Of a DNA stretch of 64,000 nt, positions 32,346-43,549 are shown piece after piece; the first letter of the stretch is position 1; every line of letters begins with the position of its first letter. The stretch comes from Phaseolus vulgaris (taxonomy: Eukaryota; Streptophyta; Magnoliopsida; Fabales; Fabaceae), in the NCBI RefSeq assembly GCF_000499845.2, contig NW_027174122.1, positions 62,001 to 126,000 of the forward strand, given 5' to 3'. The position numbers were made by a program, and so were the translations under genes. The notes below the pieces were generated by a model. It ran no database searches. It was given only the letters and a program-made list of their open reading frames with translations, and had not been told where the DNA came from.

Positions 32346-35300
32346 AGGCATTGAAGGGATAGGAAGAGGAGTATAAAGACCATGGGGATGCATTTTAGAC
32401 TTAGCTTTGCGGCAAGCTATGCATTTATCACACAAACTATGAACATGTTTATGCATATGAGGCCAAAAGAAATGTTCATGCAACACATCCAATGTTTTAG
32501 CAACCCCAAAATGTCCCATTAAACCCCCCTCATGAGCTTCTCTAACAAGAGATAATCTAATAGAGCATTGGGGAACACAAAGACGTTTTCCTTTAAAAAG
32601 AAAACCATCTTGAATAAAAAAGTCTTTGTGTCCTCCTTTAAGACACTCTTGATAGATGGGAGAAAAATCAAGGTCATCATGATAAAGTTCCTTAATGTGA
32701 TCAAAACCAAGATATTGAGAGGTTAAAAGATTTAGCAAGGTGTATCTTCTAGAAAGAGCATCCGCCACAATATTTATTTTGCCTTGCTTGTGTTTGATCA
32801 CATAAGGAAATTGCTCAATGAATTCCACCCACTTAGCATGCCTCTTGTTAAGTTTGTTTTGGCTTTTCAAATATTTAAGAGATTCATGATCACTATGTAT
32901 CACAAACTCTTTGGGAAAAAGATAGTGTTGCCAAGTAAACAAAGCCCTAACAAGTGCATACAATTCCTTATCATAGGTGGAATAGTTGAGATGACTTCCC
33001 TTGAATTTCTCACTAAAATAGGCTATGGGGTGGCCCTCTTGAAGGAGAACAGCCCCAATACCTATACTTGAAGCATCACACTCAATCTCAAATGTCTTAG
33101 TGAAATTAGGAAGGGTCAAGATGGGAGCATTAGTCAATTTTTCTTTCAAAGTATCAAAAGCATTTTCTTGTGCTTCTCCCCAATGAAAGACCACATCCTT
33201 TTTCACTATGTCATTGAGTGGTGCGGCAATGGTACCAAAGTTTGGGACAAATCTTCTATAGAAAGAAGCTAGTCCATGAAAACTTCGGACCTCATTCAAA
33301 GATTTCGGTGTAGGCCAATTTTGAATGGCCACCACCTTTGTTTTGTCCACATGGACCCCTTTACAACTCACAACAAACCCTAGGAATTCTATATGATCAA
33401 GAGCAAACATACATTTAGCAAGGTTAGCATACAAATGTTCCTTCCTAAGGGTTTCTAAAACTTGCCTAACATGCAACCTATGGTCATTCAAAGATAAGCT
33501 ATAAATGAGAATGTCATCAAAGTAAACCACAACAAACTTACCAATGAAAGGTCTAAGAACATGATGCATGAGGCGCATGAAGGTACTTGGTGCATTAGTT
33601 AAACCAAAAGGCATAACTAACCACTCATATAAACCAAAGTTGGTCTTAAAAGCCGTCTTCCATTCATCACCCGGTTTGATACGGATTTGATTGTAGCCGC
33701 TTTTAAGATCAATCTTTGAAAAGATTTTTGAACCATGTAATTCATCCAACAAATCATCTAGTCTAGGTATGGGATGCCTATACTTAATGGTTATGTTATT
33801 GATGGCCCTACAACCCGAACACATTCGCCATGTGCCATCCTTTTTTGGCACTAAGATGATAGGCATAGCACAAGGACTCATGCTATCTTGCACCCACCCT
33901 TTCTCAATCAAAGCCTCAACTTGTTGGCGAATTTCCTTGGTTTCACTTGGATTGGTCCTATATGCTGGACGATTTGGTAAAGAAGAGCCCGGTATCAAAT
34001 CAATTTGGTGCTCAATCCCTCTCAAAGGTGGAAGTCCATTGGGAGGATCTTGAAACACATCTTTGAACTCTTCTACCAAATTTTCCAAGCAATGAGGACT
34101 ATCAACAAGTGATTCTACTCTAAGAGTTCTAGGGATGGCTAAAAAAAGAGGATGATGAGCCACTATTTCCCTTTCAATGTCACGCCTAGACACAAGGAGT
34201 GTAGGCTTAGAACTCTTATCTTTTTTATCTTTTTTATCTTTTTCACTCTCCCTCTTTTTCTTCATGATAACTTGGTCCTCATGGACTTCTCTTGGAGAGA
34301 GAGATTTTAAAGTAACCTTGTGACCATGGAATTCAAAAGATAATTTGTTGGTAAAGCCATCATGTAAAACTTTTCTATCAAATTGCCAAGGCCTTCCCAA
34401 AAGAACATGAGTGGCTTCCATGGGCACAACATCACATAATACCTCATCTTTGTATTTTCCAATGGAGAAATGGATGAGGACTTGTTTATTAACAATTATT
34501 TCTCCTACTTCACTAAGCCATTGTAACTTGTAGGGCTTTGTATGAGAGATAGTAAGCAATCCAAGCTTATCTACTACTCTTGTACTAGCCACATTTGCAC
34601 AACTACCCCCATCCACTATCAAGGAACAAATGTTGTTTTGAATAAGACATCTTGTATGGAAAATATTTTCCCTTTGACTTTCATCAAAAGGTTGTGAAAC
34701 TTGTCCAAGAAGTCTTCTCACAACTAACAAGTCCCCTTCAAGTGGACATTCGCTCTCTTCCTCACTAGATGCATGAGAATGCAATGAATGCTTTGGAGAA
34801 TCCGAATCATGCTCACTAACTACAATGCCCTCATGCATGTACATACTTCGTTTGGAAGGACAATTTGCAGCAATATGACCATAACCCATACATTTAAAGC
34901 ATTTAGTGTTAGATGTTCTAGTGGGAGACTTAGGTCTAGAAGTTGATGGCTTAGATTCCTTGGGTTTGAAAGAAGAATCTTTGGAAGGATGTTTAGAAAA
35001 AGAAGTTTTGTTTCTCCAAGACTTGGAGTAGTATCCATCATTGGAAGCATTTTTAAAAGAGTTTTTCTTAGCAAGTTGGGCTTCCACCTTCATTGCAAGA
35101 TGAACTAAAGAGCCCAATGATGAATACTCTTGTAACTCAACAATGTCTTGAATATCCTTCCTAAGACCACTCACAAACCTAGCAACCATGGCTTCTTCAC
35201 TTTCTTCTAATTCAATTTTAAGCACAAGCGTCTCAAGCTCCTTATAATATTCATCCACATTTAGCGTGCCTTGTTGAAACCGTTGGAGTCTCAACATGAG

Positions 35301-35906
35301 GTCTTTCCTAAAATGTGGGGGCACAAACCTAGCGCGCATATGATCCTTTAAAGAGTTCCAAGAGTCCACGGGAGGACCCTTGTGATAGATAATGTCCTTT
35401 ACAATTCCATGCCACCATTTCATGGCATAATCACTAAACTCTAGGGTGGCTAGCTTGAGCTTATGCTCATCTTGGATCTCATGGATCTCAAAAATTTGTT
35501 CACACTTAGCCTCCCAATCTAAATACACATTTGGATCACTAGAACCATTAAAACAAGGTAGTTTGACCGAAGGAAGCTTGGACTTTGCATCATGGTAGAA
35601 GCCATTGCCGTAGTGAATTCTTTCCCCTTGGTGATGATGTCTTTGTCCATGGACTTGGGGTGGAGGTCTCCTTCTCCTATGCTCATCTTCACGGCCAACA
35701 TCATTTGAAGAAGCTCTAGAAGATGGTCTATGAGAATGATGTCCATCATGGATAGAAGGAGATGGTCTAGCTTGTTGTACCTCCATCTTTAGCATTTTCT
35801 CCTCCAACCGTCTAATTGTTCTTTGAGCTTCATGTAATTCACCAAGAATTGAAGCTTTGGAAGGAGAATTCTGCTTGTAGGATGCATCACTTGAAAATCC
35901 AGCCAT
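32337..35906 (-). pseudogene. gag-pol: R1 Gag-protease-RT-RNase H-integrase N-terminus
   Basis: Open for about 1190 codons from ATG at 35906. Gag core [20 protein letters not shown] lies at about residues 113-132. The CCHC knuckle [14 protein letters not shown] is at about 337. Protease has VDGGSCANV at about 430. RT has [16 protein letters not shown] and [11 protein letters not shown] (about 797). RNase H has [16 protein letters not shown], and the integrase zinc finger has [10 protein letters not shown] ... CDKCIAC. A net 1-base shift (most simply a 2-bp deletion) near 32337-32345, in PSMPW(ED)ISMDF, is the only lesion seen. It would assemble particles and replicate and insert the element. 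Lineage: chromovirus, best guess CRM. Confidence 0.93.
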
Positions 35907-37252
35907 TGGTAATTAAAAACAGCAAACACACAAAAACAGCAAACAAGTTAAAAATTAGAAAAAACAGTGAGCTTATGGCAATGAAACTGCCGAAGTGAAG
36001 TAAGGCTGAAAAGATATCACTCTCAAAGAAATAATGTTCTTGCACCAATCTGATCTTGAGGCCTTGGAATCCTCAAATGAAATATGTCAAAGCAAGCACA
36101 CCAATCTTAAGAGCAAACCACCACAAAACCAAAGAAACAATAAAGACAAACAAGAAAAGGTATAAGCAAAGAAAGGTAATGGCAAAAGGAATACTATATG
36201 TAAGACAAACTCAAAGATTAAAGAATGAAAGACAAGCAAGAAAATAAAGAACTCAATGAGAAAAGTAGGCACACAAAAGAATACCTAAGGAAAAGCACTA
36301 GAGTAGATGAAGAAAACAAAAATATTAGCTACTGGAAAAAAAAAAAATTTATGCAAACTGTGCTTGATATTCACTGATTTAACTGGAACGTTGTAGAGCG
36401 AACTGGATTATGAAATTTATACCACAGAAACTTCAAGATGTTAACTCAAAAATGGCACTGGAATCAATTAAAAACAGTAAGCCAATTGAGAGAAATAAAT
36501 TTTTTTAAAATCGCTGCCAGATTACCGTATTTTTTTCGGCAGGAATGTACACTTTTTTTATTTTATTTATCATTTTTTGTGTACTTCATATTTTTGAATG
36601 ATTCTTTTTTCTATTCATTTCTAACACTTTGAATATCTCAAATCCAGAATTTCAGAATTTTACAGTACGTAAATCAGTTGCAATAAGGAAAAACAGTACG
36701 CACTCTTTTCAGAAACAGAGGAATCCTAATAGGAATAAAAAAAACAGAATGATGAACTAGCAAAGACATAATAGAAAATGATGTATTGGAACTTGTATAG
36801 GTCTAGAATACAAGTATGAACTCAATTCTAAAAAGAAAATGCACAAAGGATCAACATCAAATCAGAAAATTATATGACACCAAAGCAAGAAACAATCAAA
36901 ACAATAAAAGTACTACTAGAAGTAATGACATATATGGAATAACATGACTAAGACAAAACTTGACATGATTCAAAAATTAAAAGACACATCACAAATTGTA
37001 ACAAGTGAAAGGAAGCTTAAGGTAAACTCTAGGAAGGATAATGCCATTCCAAAAGAGCAACCATACTCATAAGAATTATGAGTGCCATAAACCTTTCCAC
37101 AAACACTTGGAGCAAAAGAAAAAAACAGCAAGAATACTCAATTAAAATTCTAAAACAGAAACTTAAATTGCAAGAAATTAAAGAGCTCTTGAAATTAAAG
37201 TGCACACAACTCAACAATTAAACAAGAAGAACCTAAGACTCATGATACCACA
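35907..37252 (-). other. R1 leader, no gene seen
   Basis: About 1.3 kb of A-rich DNA (plus strand) between the PBS and polyprotein start. No domain is recognised. The PBS lies at 37237-37250, separated from the LTR by two bases. Confidence 0.65.
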
Positions 37253-38249
37253 TGATGTGATTCCAATAGCCACATAGAACAAGATTCTTGACATTTTTAG
37301 GAATCACCTTGAGCTGGAAAATATAGAGGCACTTTTCTTAGAGTTGGATCATGGTTCTAAGACAAGAACTCACCAATAACTAGTACCAAATCCCAAACTC
37401 ATTTGGATGAACCAAATATTGTCAAATTGAATCAACAAAGAGGAAGAAATAAGGAGTACCGAACAGAATTGCATAAGAACACATTTCAACCGAACAAAAT
37501 GAAATTAAAAGACAAAGAACAAAACATAGGTGCTGGAAAATTAAGAACAGCCGAACCAAAAAATGCTCAAGAACACAAGACAACAAGAGTAATTGAAAGA
37601 GAAGAAAGGAAGGAGAAGAGAGTGCTCATGAAGATGGAAGAATGTTGGATGATCTCGCCACTAGAAGTGTGGAATGCTCCTAGATGAGAGTGATGCCGCC
37701 ACTTGAGGACTCCAATGATCTATCAAGATAAGACTAGAGAAGAAGGCTCCAAAAGCTCTCCAAAGGTCACTCAAAATTTGAGTAGAGTTTTCTTAGATTA
37801 ATTCCAATCTCAATTTTACAAAGAGAGCACCTCTATATATAGCCTAAGGTGCTGAAAATGCAAGCTAAAACAATTCAAATTTCCCTCCCAAAGCTAGCTA
37901 AAACCGGCGCCTATTTCAAGCCATGAGGAAGGTGTGACTCCTTCCTTCACTTTGGCACCTCCTATTCTACTTCTACACCTATCTACTAACACACCCCCCT
38001 AAAGCTCCTAACTAAAGCCTAAAAGATGCTATAACAAAAGAGGTTTCTAAAGTTTCCCTCTAAGCACCTTCAACTAAAGAAACTACAAAAAGAGAAAATA
38101 AATGTCCTCTAGCTCCCAAAGCTTTGAACATGCTTCTTGTAATCCTTTGAGGTGGACTTTGACCTCCATGGGCGTCCTCCATTTGTGCCTCCACCTCTTC
38201 TTGAGCTTGATGAGTGGCCTCTATATTCTCTTGAACTTGATCTCCATCA
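37253..38249 (-). repeat. R1 5' LTR
   Basis: 997 bp, nearly identical to the 3' LTR. Differences by eye include A/C at about 30640 against 37460, C/T near 30933/37722, and three more near the right end. Confidence 0.95.
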
Positions 38250-38409
38250 TACTGGGTGAGAGAGGAAAAGGCCCTCAAAGCCAAACCCCTCAAGAATCTG
38301 GCTCCAAGTGATCAAATAGCTTGCCGGATTCTTGCTGAGGCGGGAGGCTTTGACTCTGCTACGGTGATCAGCTTGGAGTTCAACGCTAGGACTCTTGAGA
38401 AGTACATAT

Positions 38410-38508
38410 GTGAGAACCACTGCCTTAGGCAACTTCGGCCTTCGTTACTTTCTAACTGTGCCTGTCTTTCTTCACGGTGTCTCTAATACATCTGTTCCCT
38501 TTGTGCAG
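38410..38508 (+). other. Phase-1 intron of T3 antisense gene 2
   Basis: Donor ACATAT|GTGAGAAC, acceptor TTCCCTTTGTGCAG ending 38508, 99 bp. Splicing gives EKYICSKISQEKR, matching the exon junctions of the other two antisense genes. Confidence 0.72.
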
Positions 38509-38684
38509 GTTCGAAAATAAGCCAAGAAAAGAGGACACGACTTACTCGAGCGCTGCGGGCTGGGAAAGGGGCTTCGCCTTCCTCCAGTGATGACTCTGAT
38601 GAGCGCTGAGAAGTGGCTTGTTTGTGTTTTTGCATTTTGTACTGAACATTGCTTGTAACAACAACTTTTCAATATCATAATTCT

Positions 38685-40641
38685 TTACAACGCCACTTTA
38701 CTTTGCATATGCTTCAAATACCGCGCGACTTCCTTTCGTCTCGTTCTGCCAACGATGCATGCTTTTACTTGGGCGACACCTTCTTTCTGGTCTGACCTGA
38801 TGACTATCACCCGGCCACTGAGGTCCGGTAGCTTCATCTTCATGTGGCGGGTGGAGGACACTGCACTCAGACGGTTTAACGCCGGTCTGCCCAGCAAAAT
38901 ATTGTAGGCAGAATTGGCGTTCACGACGAGGTACCGAATGCTCTCTGTACGGGAGGCCTCTCCGTCTGTGAACGTAGTCCTCAACTCCAGGTACCCCCGG
39001 ACCTCTACCTGGTTATCCCCAAACCCATACAAACATCCCGTATAGGGACTCAGCAGATCGGGGGACAACCGTAACTTATTAAAGGTCGACAGAAACATGA
39101 CGTCTGCCGAGCTTCCTTGATCAACAAGCACTTTGTGGACCTTCCTTCCAGCTGTGACGACTGAGATGACAACGGGATCGTTGTCGTGGGGCACCACATC
39201 TCGGAGGTCTCTTCTTGTGAACACAATATCTGACTCCCAGGGCTCCCCCGAGAGCCTCTCTTCGATTGAATTCACCCCCCTCGCGTATTTCTTCCGCTGG
39301 GAGGCGGTGGGTCCTCCGCCGGAAAAACCTCCAGCAATGGTGTGGACCTCGCCAAGCACAGGCATCTCGTGTGCTGGCTCATCTGCCGGCGGCGGCAGGG
39401 TGGCGGTCGTGGTGGAATCTGCGACATAATCTTTCAAAAACCCAGTCCTCACCAGCTCATCTAACTGGTAGCCCAACGACAGGCAATTATCAATTTGGTG
39501 CCCGAAAGCCTCGTGAAATTCGCACCAAGAGTCTTTGCGGGGCCCTAACACCTTGTTGGTCTTCGTCGGTCGCCTCAGCCTCTCGGCTATGTTGGGTACG
39601 GCGATCAAATCCTTCAACTCAACTACGAAGTTGTACCTCGCCGGTCTTGCTCTTTCTCTGGCGGGGCGTTCGCCTCCTGCTGGGCCCTGGGGCTGGGGCT
39701 TTCTGGCCTCGTAGGGCGTCTCGCCTTTGGCTTCTTTCTCCCCGTCGTGGTCTCATTGACTCTGACGGGTTGAACTCGCGCCGGTCCCCTCGGGCGTGAG
39801 GGCACGGCGCTGGTGCGCTTCACACATACCTCCCCTTCCGAAGCAATATGCTCTACTGCCTGCGCCGTAATTCAGCGAAAGTCCTAGGGCGATTACGGAT
39901 AATGGATTCTCCGAAGGGGCCGGGGCATACGCCTTTCACAAACGCGTACACGATCATAGGCTCTTCTGTTGTGCCAACCTTCACGACCTGGGCCCCGAAG
40001 CGATTGATATACTCCTTCAGGGTCTCCCCCTGATATTGCTTCACGTCGAACAGGTCGTAGGAGACCGGCGGCGGGGCCTTGTTGGCTAAGTACTGTTCTC
40101 GGAATAACCGCGACAATTGGCGGAAGGATGTGATATGACCTTCTGGGAGGCTAATGAACCAGTCCATAGCCATCCCGGTCAGGGTGCTCATGAAGAGCTT
40201 GCACTTGGCAGCATCAGAACCGCCTATCAGGACCATCTGCGTGTGAAATGCAGCCAGGTGCGTCTCTGGGTCCTCCATCCCGGTGAAGATCACCTTGGGT
40301 CCCGCGAACGTGTTCGGGATCGCTGCGTCTAGGATCTCCTGTGAGAAAGGAGTGGAAAACTCCCTTGGTGGGGAATGGTTCTCCGTCTCGTCATGCCCAG
40401 GCCGCCTCCTATCGTTTCTCAGGCCCTGGCGCAACTCTTCATTCACACGGTGGAGCTCTTCGTTCCGCTCATGCGAGGCGTCAAGGTCTGCCTGCATGCG
40501 CTCCTGCTCCATTTTTGAATCCGCCATGTCCTGCTGCAGCCCCCTCATTATTTCCAGAACCTGCTGCATGGATAGGTCTGCTGGGGCTGCGCGCGCTGCT
40601 CTTCGTCTGGTGGGGGCCATTGTCGATCCAAACTCCTTCAA
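38685..40641 (-). pseudogene. gag: T3 gag and aspartic protease
   Basis: ATG at 40641 or, by comparison, the internal MAPTRRRAARAAP. Gag N-terminal coiled coil, then PETHLAAFHTQM, NKAPPPVSYDLFDVKQYQGE, NRFGAQVV. Frame breaks occur near 39853 (AELRRR|AVEHIASEG) and near 39640. From 39617 it reads cleanly through CEFHEAFGHQIDNC and the protease active site VLVDQGSSADVMF to a stop at 38685-38687. The protease end RVIVIRSDQKEGVAQ is followed by a short unique tail instead of the RT linker seen in T1 and T2. This argues that pol was lost long ago. It diverges from T1/T2 Gag throughout. Confidence 0.85.
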
Positions 40642-40701
40642 CGTTACTGTAACTTGATAAACCTTCTCGAACTTGTGATGGGACTGATGTTTTATATCTG
40701 C

Positions 40702-40719
40702 CCCACGGTGGGCGCCAAA
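40702..40719 (-). other. T3 primer-binding site
   Basis: TGGCGCCCACCGTGGGGC in element sense, one or two bases from the LTR end. It is itself nearly self-complementary (GCCCAC/GTGGGGC). The same primer site type is used by T1 and T2, compatible with shared replication machinery. Confidence 0.75.
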
Positions 40720-41938
40720 TGTTCCGTCCGGTTGACCGGGACGTCTTCGTGCACGACCTCAACCGTCAGCTGGGGTCTCCTTCCCGCTGGTTGCCCGCGG
40801 ATTCCTGCAAAAAAGGGGACAAAGAGGTGCCCTAGCGGCCGTGTGCACTCCGACGCTCAAGTCAGCCAGCAAGAAACACCAAAAAACTGTCCACCCACGT
40901 ATCTGAGCACCGCGTGTGGCACTCTGAAGGTGGTAAAAGAACTGTGTATATTTGTGTGTGTTGTCTCCTTCAGGCAAAAATATTCTCCAGTCACTTGTAC
41001 GTAATCTTAAAGCACGGGCAAGCAACCAGAGAGTTTCTCGTAAATTTGCCAAAGGTTCCAACCCTTTTTCCGACATTCCCAGCGCTATTTAAACTGCCCC
41101 AGCATTTAAAGCGTCTTAAAGCGCTTTAATCTCAAACGTAACGCACTCATTAAAGCGCTTAATTACGAAACGTAGCGCATTTAAGACGTTGAAACGCTCG
41201 GGAGCCATAATAGTACCTGAATGCTCGAAAGGGAAACTGTATTGAATATCTTTAATTACCTGGCACCTGACTAGAGGGTGTTTCTATTCTGGCATGGCTG
41301 TCGTACACGTGGAGGGCCTCACGACGCCATGACCCCATCTGGGGGCGTTTCTGCCCACCTGGGGACGTCTCTACGTGTGAGCCCTCCTGCTTGGGAGTGC
41401 TACTGCGCTAGGGGTGGCTTTTTGGGTGCCAACTCATGCCCCCAAGTATCTAGCCACTTACTCTAAGAGCGTATCTGCCTTCCTCTCGCACCCTGCACCC
41501 GGTTATCCTGGGCGTGACCTTCCTCTAGGGTCGTATCTGTCCCGAAGGCATCTCTGGGGTGGCAGGGTACTTCACGAGTCTGGTTGCCCTTCACTGATAC
41601 TATCACTATGGACTTGAAGCCACCTTTTCCTTCTCTTTATCACTTTCCCGAGATATCGGGTCCTGAGGCTTTCCCACGGCGTCGCTCCCTCCATGGTCTT
41701 TCCTACCCATGGGTATCGGGGAACCATACCGTGATTGCCTTACTTTTACACTGTTTGATCTGGCTACGCCCTGGTTGGGCGACGTCTCCACCCAGGCGAC
41801 GCCTTGCCTTGGCGACGCCTTGTCCTATCTTGGCGACGCTTCCTCTTGGCGTCTCTACACCTGGGCGACACTTGAGTTGACTTTGACTTTCCAGTCGTTG
41901 ACTTTGACTTAGTCAACGCCCTGATACGGGACGGTACA
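40720..41938 (-). repeat. T3 5' LTR
   Basis: 1219 bp, same ends as the 3' LTR. It lacks one copy of the GGCGACGCC tandem unit. TSD AACTT follows. Confidence 0.95.
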
Positions 41939-41943
41939 AACTT

Positions 41944-42687
41944 CCTTCTTCTCTGTCGCACTGGTCTGACTTGTGTGTCCATTGCCAAATGGTGACACAA
42001 GAAGTCGGGGTCAATTCCCGGCATGTCTGAAGCAGACCATGCAAAAGCATCCAGATGCCGTTCTATCACCTTGGCGATCTGGTCTTGGAGCTCACCCTCC
42101 AAAGATCTTCCCAGCTTGAAGACCTTGCCCCCGATCTCCCTCTCGAGCCACTCCTCGACGGGTTTGGGTCTGGTTTCCCTGGCGATCACCGCCCTGGCAA
42201 TTCCCGACTCCCTCGCTTCCTCTGGGCGGTTCCTCGCTTCTTCTTCCCGTTCAGTGCTCTTTCCCTCAACCTCAACATCTGTCATGGTGACATCGCCTCC
42301 GGCGGCCACTTCCATCGCCGCATCAACAACTCGCCATTCTGTTGGCCTGGGCTTCACGCCGGGAGGCCGCGTCGTGGTGATGTAACTTACTGACCTTTTA
42401 TTCTTGTGGCTATTTTCATAACACTTCTTCGCCTCCTTCTGGTCAGATCTGATGGTGATCACCACCCCCTCCATTGATGGTAACTTAACCTTCATGTGCC
42501 TGGTTGAGGGCACAGCTCTTATTCTGTTGAGGGTTGGTCTTCCCAACAGAATGTTATATGCTGAGGGGGCATTTACGACGAGGTACTTTATCTTCTCCGT
42601 CCTAGAGGCCACCTCATTCGTGAACGTTGTTCTCAGCTCGATGTACCCCTGACCTCCACCTGGTCGCCAGCGAACCCATATAAGCAT
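41944..42687 (-). pseudogene. pol: T2 protease C-terminus and linker to RT
   Basis: Frame resuming after a break near 42650 (EVRG|YIELRTTFTNE). It holds the conserved NAPSAYNILLGRPTLNRI and HMKVKLPSMEGVVITIRSDQ. A long acidic linker (EEEARNRPEEARESGIARAV) follows, then ASDMPGIDPDFLCHHLAMD, and it stops at the T3 insertion in RRRKF. The open frame continues artificially into the T3 LTR. Confidence 0.85.
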
Positions 42688-43549
42688 CCTCCATAGGGCC
42701 TTAGCTGGTCAAGGGTTAGCTGCAACTGCATGAAAGTCGGCCAGAACATTACATCTGCCGAGCTTCCTTGGTCCACCAGTACCCGGTGGACTTTCCTTCC
42801 CGTCGTGACGAGCGAGATGACTATGGGGTCGTTGTCGTGAGGCACAACGTCCCTAAGATCCTCCTTTGTGAACGTGATGTCCACATCCGGCGAGTGATCT
42901 TCGAACATATCCACCGTCATCACAGACCTTGTGTATTTCTTCCTCTGTGATGCAGTGGATCCACCACCCGAGAAACCTCCAGCGACGGTGTGGATCTCGC
43001 CATGAGTGGGCATCTCATGCTGCTGACCCTCGCCCCTCGCCGGCTGGGAACTCGACGCACCCCCCGTCCTCTTGTCCAGCAGGTAATCATTCAAGAAACC
43101 GCTCTTGACCAGGTCGTCGAGCTGGTATCCCAGGGCCAAACACGAATCAACGGTGTGACCAAAACTCTGGTGGAACTCACACCAGGCGTTTGGTTTTGGT
43201 CCTAACACCTTGTCGCCCACTTTCTCAGGCGCCTTAAGCCTGGCTGCTATGTTGGGAATGGCGATCAGATCCGCCAACCCTATGACAAACTTGTACTTTG
43301 GTGGGCGATTGTACTCCCTGGGGCGCCCTGGGCCCCTTCCCTTGTTTTTCCTTGGATCGTAAGGATGGCGAGTCCTTTGATCCTTCTTGGCCGCCATCGT
43401 CTCCAGCACCCTCTGCGGCTGGATTCTAGTCTGGGCTCGTGGCCTAGCAGGGGCCACGCTCCCTCTCTTCTCGGCGACCTCACTCTCGTCGGCGATGTGG
43501 GCCACCGCAAGTCGCCTAACTTCAGCAAACGTGGCGGGGTGGGCCCTAA
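42633..43549 (-). pseudogene. gag: T2 Gag C-terminus and protease active site
   Basis: From AHIADESEVAEKRG through an Arg-rich stretch, CEFHQSFGHTVDSC, GEIHTVAGGFSGGG and the aspartic protease site VLVDQGSSADVMFW. It ends at a one-base shift near 42650. The match to T1 is close over the full length. Confidence 0.87.

Larger units (their letters stand above)
30464..38249 (-). mobile_element. R1: young CRM-like chromovirus (Ty3/gypsy), nearly intact
   Basis: Identical-length LTRs of 997 bp (30464-31460 and 37253-38249) with perfect TSD TACTG (30459-30463 and 38250-38254). The PBS TGGTATCATGAGTC (element sense) is beside the right LTR at 37237-37250. The polypurine tract CAACTCGGGGAGTA is beside the left LTR. 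One polyprotein covers gag to integrase with a single frameshift. The pol frame runs on into the 3' LTR, a trait reported for CRM elements. By eye the LTRs differ at only about five positions, so this is the youngest insertion in the nest. Confidence 0.93.
29853..38609 (+). pseudogene. T3 antisense gene 2 (aORF2), exon 1 split by R1
   Basis: Exon 1 is 29853-30463 plus 38255-38409, the intron 38410-38508, and exon 2 38509-38609. With R1 and one TSD removed the spliced frame is 289 codons with no other lesion. It has the same core as aORF1: DLYPWASSELLNECSCL, GEPVCGDERANDG, WFEKELLTEINVAPTQLYPN, WKGRFFKI, then FPLY|W across the R1 site. Exon 2 is very short (SKISQEKRTRLTRALRAGKG then a Ser/Asp tail) and lacks the Pro-rich and coiled-coil parts. 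It ends 75 bases from the convergent stop of T3 gag-protease. It was intact until R1 inserted. Its function is unknown. Confidence 0.75.
24267..41938 (-). mobile_element. T3: non-autonomous Tat-type element with gag-protease and two antisense genes
   Basis: LTRs at 24267-25521 (3') and 40720-41938 (5'), with perfect TSD AACTT (24262-24266 and 41939-41943). It is inserted in the RT start of T2. Reading right to left: PBS, gag-protease, antisense gene 2 (split by R1), an LTR-like remnant, antisense gene 1, polypurine tract, 3' LTR. No RT, RNase H or integrase of its own is present; those in the interval belong to R1. Without R1 it is about 9.9 kb. Its LTRs differ by eye at about ten substitutions plus a few indels, so it is younger than T2. 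Confidence 0.92.

Noticed and set aside
32220..38249. R1 pol as the missing pol of T3
   Set aside because: R1 has its own LTRs, PBS, PPT and TSD and belongs to a different lineage (chromovirus, single RNase H), so it is an insertion and not part of T3.
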